Origin: Actinomycetota bacterium
GTDB lineage: Bacteria > Actinomycetota > Acidimicrobiia > Spongiisociales > UBA4744
Reading direction: 5' to 3'
Length of the DNA: 43,982 nucleotides
Assembly: GCA_013152275.1 (NCBI GenBank)
Contig: JAADGS010000026.1
Location: 1-43,982 of the forward strand
Of this stretch, positions 17,547 to 25,503 are shown in pieces. Within the stretch, counting starts at the first letter, position 1. Every line of letters starts with the position of its first letter. The notes below the pieces were generated by a model, which worked only from the letters and a program-made list of their open reading frames with translations, ran no database searches and was not told where the DNA came from. A program made the position numbers and the translations under genes.

Positions 17547-18401
17547 CGTCCCTCCGTGCCGGTTCAACTCGCCCATCCGCGTCGATCCACTCGTCCACCC
17601 CTCCGCACCAACCCGTATCATGGTCCCATTCGAGTCGCGCATTCAAGGGCCGAAGGGCCCTGAACGTCGGGACGTTCGGCCGGTCCAAGGACACATGTGA
17701 GGGCGAGGAGCCCTCTGCACCTCGTCCCGGTGGCCGTTGATCGGAAGGGCTGATGGCAGGCTACTCCGTATTGTGCGCGCGGCGCAGCACCCTGGGTATC
17801 GCGATCGGGTGAGCCGGCGACACGGGGCCGGACCGTTTCCTATGAGGAGTTCGGTTGCGCCGACGCCATTCTGCATCTGGAGGGCGAGACCGTTCTTCCT
17901 TCGCAGTCTCCCACGATGGTCTTGTCACGATCGGCGCCGAAGCCTGCGTTCGGGCTTGCTTCACCCGGACACCGCACGCAACCCATCTGGGGATGGTGAA
18001 GTCGTGCACGGGCGCGACGACACATCCTTGTGATTACACCGGGGACAGGACACCAGGTTGGCCCTGTCGCATGGGATGAACCGCCTGGCCGCCGGGAGGT
18101 TCGGTGCGGTCGAGTCGGTCAGGACCATCAGGGTTTGTCGGATCCGCGGTTGTGCCGAAGACCACCTTTCCATCGGTTCGTGCAGGGTCTCCGGTGGGTG
18201 TCCTGCGGCGAGACGAAGGCATGCGCGTGCACCGGGTCTACAATCGCCGACGTGTACGCCTGGCATCGGGTTTCCTGGGGGGATCTCTCCTCGCTGCGAC
18301 CGGGACTAGTCCCGGGTGTCGCGAGCAAAGGGCTTTTGGCCCTGGCGGACGCGGCCGCAGTCCGGATAGGCTTTGTCCCGTGAAGGGAATGGAGCCGAAA
18401 C
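17547..18401. other. 855-bp divergent intergenic region between cytochrome operons
   Basis: No confident gene. It must hold the promoters of both divergent cytochrome operons, but I see no clear -35/-10 pair or dyad. The best small reading is 17855-18079 (+), TTG start after GAGGAG, 74 codons rich in Cys and His, without a CxxCH motif. A Cys-rich reading on the other strand (17961-18266) overlaps it. Both could be chance or remnants of a cytochrome. I looked for and did not find a GEMM-type c-di-GMP riboswitch core. Confidence 0.5.
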
Positions 18402-19553
18402 GTGGCCGCTGATCGCTTCGACGCTCGCCATTGGAAGCAGCGACTGCCGGTGCCTTCGGTCCGCGCAATCGTGTCGACGGGTGGGTTCGTGTTACTCGCC
18501 CTGGTGCTTTTCGCTACGACGGCGTGGGCGCTCGATGGCCCGACGCCACCACAGCCGAGTGATCCTGTCGGTACACACGTGGCACCACACGGTGGCTACT
18601 CGGCAAGCAGCAACATGTGTCTCCAATGTCACGACGTGCACGATGCGAGCGGGGATTATGCGTTGCTGTGGAAGAACAGCGTTACCTTCATGTGCGCGAC
18701 GTGTCACGGTCTGCATGGGCTCCGCGGAACGCTCGGGCTCCCGAGCGACTGCACCGAGTGCCATGACATGCACAGCGGGGGAAGCTTCTTTCCAACGCCT
18801 CGAGACCCGATCGGACCGGGAACCCTCGGCACGGTTTCGAGTCGGAGCGCCTACAACACATCCACACCGGCATCGACACACGGCATCGGGGCCTTGGCAC
18901 CTCCCGGTGAGACCGGCATCGTGATGACCCGGTCCGACTGGCAGTACTCGTGGGGTGCGAGTGGCCCGCCGCCGGCGGACGCGACGAACCCGTCGGGCTC
19001 CGGGACGGCATCCGACATCGGTGGCGGGCTCTACTGTGGAAGCTGTCACACTCCGCACGGGGACTTCGGACAGGTCGTGAACAAGTGGACGGCAGCCGAC
19101 GAGGGAAGGTCGATATGGTGGACCAACCCGACGACAGGCGACCAGGAACAGAAACTCTTGCACTATGACACCGGAACCGGCGCGTGGCAGGTGTGCGATA
19201 CCGGCGTCACGAATTGTCAGTTCGCCCAAGTGCGAGATGCCGAGGACCAATTGGTGTACCTGTACGCGTACAAGCTGCTGTCGGCATATCCCAATCATGC
19301 GTACTCGACGCTTCAGAGCTACGGTACCGAACAGAATGACGACGACGGGGCTCGGTGGTGCGGCACCTGTCACAGCTCCCGAGTCGACGGCGCCGGCTAC
19401 CACAATCATCCGACAGGGTGCAGTGCGTGTCACGGCAATCCGACAGGTGGAGCATCAACGGACTTCCCGCACACATCGTCCACGGAGTCGCTCCTCATCG
19501 CCTACCCGGACGCGCTCTGTGTCACCTGTCACACGTCGGGCAGCCTGCCATAG
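18402..19553 (+). CDS. Heptaheme secreted c-type cytochrome (doubled CXXCH type)
   Basis: A 383-residue exported cytochrome. A long signal peptide (hydrophobic 25-43, probable cleavage after AWA at 43) is followed by seven CxxCH motifs: CLQCH (73-77), CATCH, CTECH, CGSCH, CGTCH, CSACH and CVTCH. CLQCHDVHD...CATCHGLHG is the doubled-CXXCH arrangement. The middle (about 140-270) is a haem-poor, Gly/Ser/Trp-rich domain between haems 3 and 5. There is no lipobox and no C-terminal helix, so the mature protein should be free outside the membrane. GTG start with GGAG 7 bases upstream. It heads the plus-strand cluster with another cytochrome, a chaperone and an NHL protein; a role as extracellular or filament cytochrome is a hypothesis. 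Confidence 0.92.
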   Translation: MAADRFDARHWKQRLPVPSVRAIVSTGGFVLLALVLFATTAWALDGPTPPQPSDPVGTHVAPHGGYSASSNMCLQCHDVHDASGDYALLWKNSVTFMCATCHGLHGLRGTLGLPSDCTECHDMHSGGSFFPTPRDPIGPGTLGTVSSRSAYNTSTPASTHGIGALAPPGETGIVMTRSDWQYSWGASGPPPADATNPSGSGTASDIGGGLYCGSCHTPHGDFGQVVNKWTAADEGRSIWWTNPTTGDQEQKLLHYDTGTGAWQVCDTGVTNCQFAQVRDAEDQLVYLYAYKLLSAYPNHAYSTLQSYGTEQNDDDGARWCGTCHSSRVDGAGYHNHPTGCSACHGNPTGGASTDFPHTSSTESLLIAYPDALCVTCHTSGSLP

Positions 19554-19969
19554 AGGTGTGTGGTGCAACGAGGCACGCGCCCCGCAGTTTGGACCTTCGG
19601 CGAGACGACGCCGGTTGAACGGTAATCGTCGTCAGGGTCCGTCGGTTTTGCTCAGCTACCATGTAACTCTCCGGCCGAACGGCCAATCGGTTCGGGTCCT
19701 TTGGCCCCATGGAGGGGGGCTGAGCGCAGATACTGTGGACTGTGACCCGACGGGGACGAGAAGAACTCCTGATCGAGACAGGGAGGCGGCGAAGTTGATG
19801 ACACGAGAAGTTGGGCATGCTCTCCGCTGCGTCCTCGAGGTCGAGCGACCTCGATCGCTGTCTACCGCCTCGGCCGGCTCGATGCGGGATCCCGGTCGCT
19901 TCCACGCCAACACCGAATCGAGGGGGAGGCGAGATGTGATCGACCTTCCTCGCGGCGGCTGAGAGTTCC
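19554..19969. other. 416-bp gap between cytochrome genes
   Basis: No gene, clear terminator or riboswitch recognised. Short inverted matches such as GGCCGAACGGCC near 19676 are too short to call. It may carry a separate promoter for the 10-heme cytochrome. Confidence 0.4.
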
Positions 19970-20803
19970 ATGGCGCGCCATCGAAACCTGCGTAGGGTCC
20001 TGTCCGTTGTCGTGGTGATCGGAGCGATCGCCGTCGCCGGTGTACTCGTCGTCTCGCGGTCCCGCAACGGGAATACGCCGGTGACTTCGACGACCGTCGT
20101 CGACAACAGTGCATTTGCAGGGTGCACCGAGTGCCACGCCGACTTCGACGCCGCTCTCCTTTCCGGTCAGGTGCCGACGCTGACCTTCACGCACGCGCAG
20201 CACAAGGCGGCTGCCGGCGCCGTGGAGTGCGGTTCCTGTCATCCTTCCGAGACCCACGTTGGTCGCATAACCTTCAAACCGACGATGGAGGCCTGTTTCA
20301 GCTGTCATGGTGCGGCTGCCGCCTTCCCGATTCCCTGCGCCGCGTGTCATCCTCTCTCCGTGGTGCCCAAGCCTCCGAGCCACAAGGCGACAGATTGGGG
20401 CACGACGCACGGCATCGGTGTATTGGATGTCGAGTCCTCCTGTACCACCTGTCACTCACAAACGACGTTCTGTGATGCTTGTCACGGGGTCGAGATGCCT
20501 CACCCGAAAGGCTGGGACGGAAAACCACACGCCCTGGCGTTCTTCGACGCGGGTTCCGACGTGTGCGCGAAATGCCATTCGTTCGGAATCGACGTGAAGA
20601 GTCGCGACAAGTGTGACACGTGTCACCACTCTGGAGGACCCCAGGATCAACCCTGGGTGAAGGCACACCAAGATGTGGTTGGAGCCGAGGGCGGCGGTTC
20701 GTGCTTTGCTTGCCATGAGCCGGCGACGTGCGTGCAGTGTCATCTTCACGGTATCGAGAACCTCGATGCCGATCGGGCACGCCTTCTCGAGACTGGCGGG
20801 TGA
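19970..20803 (+). CDS. Decaheme c-type cytochrome with N-terminal membrane anchor
   Basis: A 277-residue cytochrome: an N-terminal hydrophobic helix (about 10-29) without a clear cleavage site or lipobox, a short Thr/Val linker, then ten CxxCH motifs (CTECH at 52-56, CGSCH, CFSCH, CAACH, CTTCH, CDACH, CAKCH, CDTCH, CFACH, CVQCH). That is one haem per roughly 22 residues, a very dense packing. CDACHGVEMPHP and the paired CTTCH/CDACH and CFACH/CVQCH are typical of cytochrome c3/c7-like families. Expected as a membrane-tethered electron relay in the cell envelope. The ribosome site is weak (GAGAG before ATG). Downstream is a region that looks like a decayed cytochrome. Confidence 0.93.
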   Translation: MARHRNLRRVLSVVVVIGAIAVAGVLVVSRSRNGNTPVTSTTVVDNSAFAGCTECHADFDAALLSGQVPTLTFTHAQHKAAAGAVECGSCHPSETHVGRITFKPTMEACFSCHGAAAAFPIPCAACHPLSVVPKPPSHKATDWGTTHGIGVLDVESSCTTCHSQTTFCDACHGVEMPHPKGWDGKPHALAFFDAGSDVCAKCHSFGIDVKSRDKCDTCHHSGGPQDQPWVKAHQDVVGAEGGGSCFACHEPATCVQCHLHGIENLDADRARLLETGG

Positions 20804-20903
20804 CATGGTCCGGAAGCACCGCGTCGGATGGTTGCATTCCTGAGGCAGCAGGCGATCATTCTTACGAGTTTGCGGCCGCGCTCCAGACCGTCAAGCATCA
20901 GGC

Positions 20904-21284
20904 GTGTCTTCCATCACGCGATCGACCCCGAGACCGACCTCCCACAGGCCTCGGCTCCTGGAGATGTCTCCTGTCTCGGATGCTGCCCCGGGCCCGGAGC
21001 CGTTGGCGCACGATCTCGTCGGTCCTTCTCGTCACAGAGTTCGTTCAACGGGTCACTCGTTTTCCCGCGGCCGACAGAACTCTTGGAACGCGTCCATGTC
21101 GAGGTGCCATGCCCTCAGGCGTCCGCCGGGACCGGCCTGCCATCCATGGGCGGGAGGCATCGGGCCGAGAGGATTTGGTGTATGCATGAGCTGTCATACT
21201 GACGCCTGCCACGCGAGGCGCCACTCCAACCACGCATCCAACCCATCCGAGAAGAAACCGCTGCGTACCGGAGGTCAACGATGA
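20904..21284 (+). pseudogene. Decayed or very small c-type cytochrome ORF
   Basis: The frame ending at 21284 contains GVCMSCHTDACHARRHSNH, a CxxCH haem site in a His-rich context, and its TGA overlaps the ATG of the next gene (ATGA), the arrangement of a genuine upstream gene. Upstream, coding-like sequence jumps frame: near 20905-20995 another frame reads DPETDLPQASAPGDVSCLGC, then C in place of the haem His (CLGCC). No good ribosome site is seen at GTG 20904 or at the later ATG that gives MSRCHALRRPPGPACHPW. I read it as a cytochrome gene broken by indels and substitutions; a short monoheme peptide encoded only by the 3' part is the alternative. The rest of the 20804-21280 gap holds nothing else recognised. 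Confidence 0.4.
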
Positions 21285-21940
21285 CAAAGCGTCTAGTGGC
21301 GGTCGCTGCTTTGCTTCTCATTGTGGTGGCGGGTCTGGCGGCTGCCATCTGGTATCGAACCGGGGTGCGTGACCCCGTCATCGTCAAGGTCGACGGCGTA
21401 CCCATCCACGAGTCCCAGGCCGAGGCCAGGATCGCCGGGATTGCGGCGGTGCACAAGGACATCGCCTCGACTCTCGGACCCGATTGGCGCTCGTTGGTAC
21501 TCCAGTCACTCGTCGACGACGTTCTCATGCAGCAGGAAGCACGTCGAGCCGGCATCGAGGTGATCGATCAGGACGTCGACGCGTCACTCGACTCCCTGCG
21601 CAGCAAGTTTCCTTCCGAAGCCGACTGGAGGCGTTTCCTGGAGGAACAAGGCATCGATCAAACCGAACTCGAGAGGAGGATCCGACTCCAGCTCGTCGGT
21701 TCCAGGGTCTATGAGGAAGTGACGGCTGCGGTTGCTCCCACCGAGGACGAATTGCGCGCCTACTACCGGGCTCACGAGTCCGATTTCACCGTGGATGGCA
21801 AGGTGCAGCCCTTTCTCGAGGTCCGCAACTCGATCGAGGACAAGGTGACGAAGCAGATGCGGGACGAGGCGTTCGGTACCTGGCTGCAGCAGCGCCGGAG
21901 CGAGGCGGACATCGTGGTTGTGAGCGATGAGTGGCGGTAG
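21281..21940 (+). CDS. SurA/PrsA-like periplasmic chaperone lacking a PPIase domain
   Basis: A 219-residue envelope protein: N-terminal signal anchor (5-22, LVAVAALLLIVVAGLAAAIW), then a SurA_N-type helical chaperone domain (VIVKVDGVPIHESQAEARIA, VLQSLVDDVLMQQEARRAGI, LEEQGIDQTELERRIRLQL). The closing helix (RNSIEDKVTKQMRDEAFGTW) in PrsA/SurA proteins follows the parvulin domain; here only about 15 residues separate the parts, so the rotamase domain is missing. Such proteins bind unfolded exported clients. Placed among exported cytochromes, it is a likely folding or haem-loading helper for them (inference). ATG 21281 has GGAGG upstream and overlaps the preceding stop. Confidence 0.83.
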   Translation: MTKRLVAVAALLLIVVAGLAAAIWYRTGVRDPVIVKVDGVPIHESQAEARIAGIAAVHKDIASTLGPDWRSLVLQSLVDDVLMQQEARRAGIEVIDQDVDASLDSLRSKFPSEADWRRFLEEQGIDQTELERRIRLQLVGSRVYEEVTAAVAPTEDELRAYYRAHESDFTVDGKVQPFLEVRNSIEDKVTKQMRDEAFGTWLQQRRSEADIVVVSDEWR

Positions 21941-22133
21941 CAGTCCGAGCATCGGGCTTTCCAGAGGCCTCCTCGTCGGCACCCTCGAAAGGTTACGACT
22001 CGTCCGGAGCGGCGCGGAAGGAGTCGAACCGTTCTACGGAGTGGCAGCAGCCGGTGCGCTTGTTCTCTTCGAAGCCAACTTCGGTTTCGCTCGGACGCCG
22101 CACGGGCTCGGACCTTCGGTCGCGGCCCCGTGA
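21927..22133 (+). CDS. Possible small protein between chaperone and NHL genes
   Basis: A 68-codon reading that overlaps the chaperone stop by 14 bases and ends in a TGA overlapping a GTG at 22130, just before the NHL gene. It has a short hydrophobic stretch (FYGVAAAGALVLFEANFGFA), no recognised motif and no convincing ribosome site. The overlaps on both sides favour a gene; the absence of a Shine-Dalgarno and homology argues against it. I do not recognise it. Confidence 0.28.
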   Translation: MSGGSSPSIGLSRGLLVGTLERLRLVRSGAEGVEPFYGVAAAGALVLFEANFGFARTPHGLGPSVAAP

Positions 22134-22144
22134 AGGACCACGGC

Positions 22145-23293
22145 ATGGAATCGCCACAAGAACCGTCGCTCGAGCGGGAAAGGCGGCCTTTGGGGCAGGC
22201 CACGATTCACCGCCTGCTCTATGTCCTCATCGGTCTTCTCGGCGTAGCGGCGGTCATCCTGCTCGTCATGCTCATCTGGCTGCTACGTCCCCAGCCCACC
22301 TCGATGCCGGTTGCCGTGGCGGGATGTCCCATGGAGATCACCCGATCGATCTACGGATACGGAACGAAACCGGCCGAGTTGCTGGTTCAACCTCTCGCGG
22401 TCACCTTCGACGGGACAGGCAATGTGTGGATCTCCGATACGGGGAACGCCCGAGTGGTCGAGTTTGGTCCCAACGGGAAGCTGGTTCGCTCCGTGGGTGA
22501 TGACGGCGGTCAGGGACGTCTCCACAGTCCCTACGGCCTGGCGTTCGGCAGCGACTTCGAGCGTCTCTACGTGGCGGATTGGACGCGACGAGAAGTGGTG
22601 GTCTTCTCGGCCGACGGACACTACGTGAAGAGCCTGCCCGCAGGCGACCAGGACCTTGCCGTGTTCGGTCCCGACGGGTTCTCTCCCTACGATGTCGCCG
22701 TTCGCGGAGCCCAGATCGTGGTTGCCTCCAACGATGGCCTGTATTTCTTCGACAGGTCCGGGCACGTCGTCGATCGGTGGGGAGGTGACACGCGAGGATC
22801 GGACGTGGGTAGTTTCGCCTTCCCCGATGCCCTCGCCATCGACCCGACAACCGGCAACGTGTACGTTGCCGACACCCTCAACCGGCGCGTGGTTGCCCTC
22901 GACGGGGACGGCAACGTGCTCTGGGTCTCGGGAAAGCGTGACGAGGAGGGCAAGATCGTCGGCTTCTGGCAGCTTCCAAGATCGGTTGTGGTCGGCCCGG
23001 ATGGTCTCGTCTACGTCACCGACACGTTTCGAGCCCAGGATCACTGCGCCGGCACAGGACACATCGTGGTGTTGAAGCCGACGGGAGAGCTGGTCTCCGA
23101 GTTCGGTGCCGCCGGGCAATCGGAGGACACGCTCAGTTTCCCGGAGAAGATGGCGATCGGCCCGGAAGGTACGTTCGCCCTCGCCGACCGCGAGAACAAC
23201 CGGGTGGTGCTCTTCACCGTCGGTCCGCTGCCACCGGCCGATCCTGGTGAAGCGAGCCTCTACGAGAAGTCGTTCGTGCGTTTCGGACCGTGA
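22145..23293 (+). CDS. Membrane-anchored NHL-repeat beta-propeller protein
   Basis: A 382-residue protein with a short cytoplasmic N-terminus, one transmembrane helix (about 23-47, LLYVLIGLLGVAAVILLVMLIW) and an extracytoplasmic six-bladed NHL propeller: LLVQPLAVTFDGTGNVWISD, LHSPYGLAFGSDFERLYVAD, FSPYDVAV, FAFPDALAIDPTTGNVYVAD, LPRSVVVGPDGLVYVTD and FPEKMAIGPEGTFALAD. NHL propellers are binding platforms without a fixed chemistry. NHL proteins and peptidyl-prolyl-isomerase-like chaperones are often encoded beside multiheme cytochromes of metal reducers, which fits an assembly or scaffold role. I chose ATG 22145 because AAGGA lies 7 bases upstream; GTG 22130 is the alternative. Confidence 0.87.
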   Translation: MESPQEPSLERERRPLGQATIHRLLYVLIGLLGVAAVILLVMLIWLLRPQPTSMPVAVAGCPMEITRSIYGYGTKPAELLVQPLAVTFDGTGNVWISDTGNARVVEFGPNGKLVRSVGDDGGQGRLHSPYGLAFGSDFERLYVADWTRREVVVFSADGHYVKSLPAGDQDLAVFGPDGFSPYDVAVRGAQIVVASNDGLYFFDRSGHVVDRWGGDTRGSDVGSFAFPDALAIDPTTGNVYVADTLNRRVVALDGDGNVLWVSGKRDEEGKIVGFWQLPRSVVVGPDGLVYVTDTFRAQDHCAGTGHIVVLKPTGELVSEFGAAGQSEDTLSFPEKMAIGPEGTFALADRENNRVVLFTVGPLPPADPGEASLYEKSFVRFGP

Positions 23294-23378
23294 CCGACCA
23301 CCGGCGACGGTGACGAGGTCTCCGAACGTCGTACCTAAACTTGTCGGGCCGGGAGTACTTTCGAGGAGGCCGATCGCA

Positions 23379-24080
23379 ATGGCGCGATCCGTGGAACGCA
23401 TGATCGGGTACGGGAAGCTCCTGGCCGATCTCGCCGAGAGCGGATGTCCGGTCTGTCGAGGGTCGGTTGGTGCCGCGGCGAGGTACTTGGAGAGCCTGCT
23501 CTGGGAGAACGTGAACGATGCCGAGGTCCGGGAAGGACTCCGGCGCGACCACGGATTCTGTCGGGAACACTCTTTGGCCCTCCTGCAGGTGGCGGCGGCG
23601 CGAAGTGAGGCGCTCGGTGTGGCCATCCTCTACGAAGATTTGCTGGATCACATCGAGCAGGAGATCGTCACCGTGGGAGCGAGTTCGCGACGCAGACCTT
23701 CCCGCTCTTGGTTGAATATGAGATCCGGCCCGTCATGTCGGGCTTGTACGGTCGCCGACGATGTGGCCGTCAACTACCTCCGCATCATCGCGACTTCCGA
23801 ACCGGATACCGATCTGGATCGACATCTCGGAGGAGCTGCCCTGTGCTTTCCTCATTTTTCGAGAGGGCTGGAGATTCGGGGGCTCGATCATGAGCGGCTC
23901 GAGGCGGTGTATCTACGAGGGTCGGTTTCGATTCGAGCCGAGCTCCGGCGTCTCATCGATCACGCAGACTATCGACGGGCCGACGAACCCCTGGGGAACG
24001 AGAAGGACGCCTGGGCACGCGCCGTCCACCTCGTCGTCGGTTCTCCCGTGTACGGTGCCGTCGCGGAGTCGGGATCATGA
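23379..24080 (+). CDS. Protein with two CxxC...CxxH modules (DUF6062-like)
   Basis: A 233-residue protein without signal peptide or membrane helix. It has two modules: C23PVC26 with FC61REH64 and C120RAC123 with LC156FPH159, each a helical segment of 32-34 residues between CxxC and CxxH. The block SLLWENVNDAEVREGLRRDH followed by GFCREH resembles DUF6062-type proteins of unknown function; I assign this from memory of the pattern, with limited certainty. Four-ligand Cys3His sites suggest zinc or iron binding. These are not CxxCH haem sites. GAGGAGG precedes ATG 23379. Its stop overlaps the start of the next gene, which carries four more such modules, so the pair is made together. Confidence 0.75.
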   Translation: MARSVERMIGYGKLLADLAESGCPVCRGSVGAAARYLESLLWENVNDAEVREGLRRDHGFCREHSLALLQVAAARSEALGVAILYEDLLDHIEQEIVTVGASSRRRPSRSWLNMRSGPSCRACTVADDVAVNYLRIIATSEPDTDLDRHLGGAALCFPHFSRGLEIRGLDHERLEAVYLRGSVSIRAELRRLIDHADYRRADEPLGNEKDAWARAVHLVVGSPVYGAVAESGS

Positions 24081-25435
24081 GCAACTCGGAGTCGGGGCAA
24101 GGAGCAGCCCGGCCGACCGACGAATGTCCCGTCTGCAGCGAAGTGTCCCTGGCCCGCCAGAGACATTGGTTCTGGGTGTTCGCCGAGAAACTCGGGGATG
24201 GGGCGTTCCTGACCCGACTGGGAACGGGAGGCGGCTACTGCGTCAGGCACGCTCGTGAGCTGCTTCTTCACGAGCAGGGGGAACGCACGGCCCGGGGGTT
24301 CCAGTTCGTGTTGCGAGGATGGCGTGCCGGCCTCGGAGCTTCGATGCGTCTCGACTGCCCTGCATGCCGCATCGAGGCCGAGACGGAGGCGTATGTCCTG
24401 CGCCTGCTGAGTCGCGGATTGTGGAGCGGAGATCAGCAGACACGTCTGGACCCGGACGCCCTGTCATGTCTGCCACATGCCCGGATGCTCCTCGAGCAGG
24501 CGCAGGAAGGGATTCTGCCCGAGGCTCTGAAGCGGTTGGGTGCAACGGTCGATCGAGTGCGAGCAGGTGACGGTGGATCGCAGGCCGAGATCCACACCGC
24601 GATCGGTCACGGGTACGACGAGACGTTTCGGAGGCCTGAACGTTGCGATACCGATGCCACGGCCGTGCTCTCGTTCGACGCTGCCGATCGTGCACTTGCC
24701 CAGGGATGGTGCCCTCTCTGTCTGGCAGGCCGTGAGGCGTCGGAGAACGTCATCGGATGGCTCGGGCATCCGGATCGAACCGACCGGGACCAGGATGATT
24801 TTGCCCGGCTGTGCCCCGCCCACCTGTGGGATGCCGCGGCGAACGATCCGGAAGCTTCGGCCCGGACGATGCAGCGGATCCGTCGCACCTGGATCAGGAG
24901 CCTCGGGGGACTCGAGGCGCTTGTCGAAGGGGCCGCGCAATCCGATCGGAAGGGACGATCGGGCAACGGGTCGCGCAGCAGGTTTCGCGGATGGTTGGAA
25001 CGCGCGTTCCCGAAACGCAGTCGCGAAGTCCAGTTCCGCAGGATCCTCGTGGAGGAGGAGTGCGTGGCGTGCGTCGCAGCCGTGACCGCGGTCGACCGTG
25101 GCATCGCACTCCTCGATGCCTACCTTCTCGACACGGATCGAAGCGATTGGTACCTACGCTCGAGCGGCGTGTGCCTGCAGCATGCCTACGCCGCGATCCC
25201 ACACCTCGGTGAGCAGCCTGCGCTCATTGTGACCGACCGGGCAAAGACCCTCATCGCGCGCACGATGTGGGGCCTCGACGAGGCGATCCGCAAGGTGAGC
25301 TGGTCGGTGCGGTATGAGCCATCCGGGGAAGAGACCGAGACGTGGCGTGAAGCGGTCGTGCTCACCGTCGGACGAGGCGTGTTGTGCTCAGACTGGCTCG
25401 CGCCCGTTCTGCAGCGTCCCGAGCGAGCCGTATAG
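24077..25435 (+). CDS. Protein with four CxxC...CxxH modules
   Basis: A 452-residue, apparently cytosolic protein with the same module four times: C17PVC20/YC55VRH58, C94PAC97/SC131LPH134, C212PLC215/LC246PAH249 and C329VAC332/VC366LQH369. The intra-module gaps of 30-34 residues are helical and rich in Trp, Leu and Arg. A basic, low-complexity linker (about 288-318) separates modules 3 and 4. The fusion of four copies, coupled by ATGA to a two-module paralogue, looks like lineage-specific expansion of one metal-binding unit. Possible roles are metal or haem handling for the cytochromes encoded upstream, or a structural role; none is demonstrated. I do not recognise a named family for the full-length protein. 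Confidence 0.72.
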   Translation: MSNSESGQGAARPTDECPVCSEVSLARQRHWFWVFAEKLGDGAFLTRLGTGGGYCVRHARELLLHEQGERTARGFQFVLRGWRAGLGASMRLDCPACRIEAETEAYVLRLLSRGLWSGDQQTRLDPDALSCLPHARMLLEQAQEGILPEALKRLGATVDRVRAGDGGSQAEIHTAIGHGYDETFRRPERCDTDATAVLSFDAADRALAQGWCPLCLAGREASENVIGWLGHPDRTDRDQDDFARLCPAHLWDAAANDPEASARTMQRIRRTWIRSLGGLEALVEGAAQSDRKGRSGNGSRSRFRGWLERAFPKRSREVQFRRILVEEECVACVAAVTAVDRGIALLDAYLLDTDRSDWYLRSSGVCLQHAYAAIPHLGEQPALIVTDRAKTLIARTMWGLDEAIRKVSWSVRYEPSGEETETWREAVVLTVGRGVLCSDWLAPVLQRPERAV

Positions 25436-25452
25436 GAGTCCGCCGGGTGACG

Positions 25453-25467
25453 GTGCCCCGGAGGCAC
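25453..25467 (+). terminator. Weak terminator-like hairpin after the cytochrome cluster
   Basis: GTGCC, a 5-base loop and GGCAC, 18 bases after the last stop of the plus-strand cluster, followed by a T-richer stretch (the heptad element). Confidence 0.35.
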
Positions 25468-25470
25468 GCG

Positions 25471-25503
25471 TCTCGTATTTCGTATTTCCTACTTTGTAGT
25501 TCG
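25471..25503 (-). repeat. Degenerate TACGAAA heptad element, copy C
   Basis: Read on the minus strand: ACTACAAAGTAGGAAATACG followed by AAATACGAGA, again variants of a TACGARA unit, with ACAAAGTA shared with copy B. It overlaps the aberrant C-terminal end of the truncated sigma-factor reading. Confidence 0.5.

Noticed and set aside
19165-19962. Long plus-strand reading overlapping the 7-heme cytochrome
   Set aside because: Arg/Thr-rich product typical of an out-of-frame reading; the overlapping frame has seven haem motifs.
22006-22040. tRNA-like 3' end on the minus strand (GGTTCGACTCC followed by a C-rich arm)
   Set aside because: The T-stem does not pair properly and no matching acceptor, D or anticodon arms are found at the right distances.
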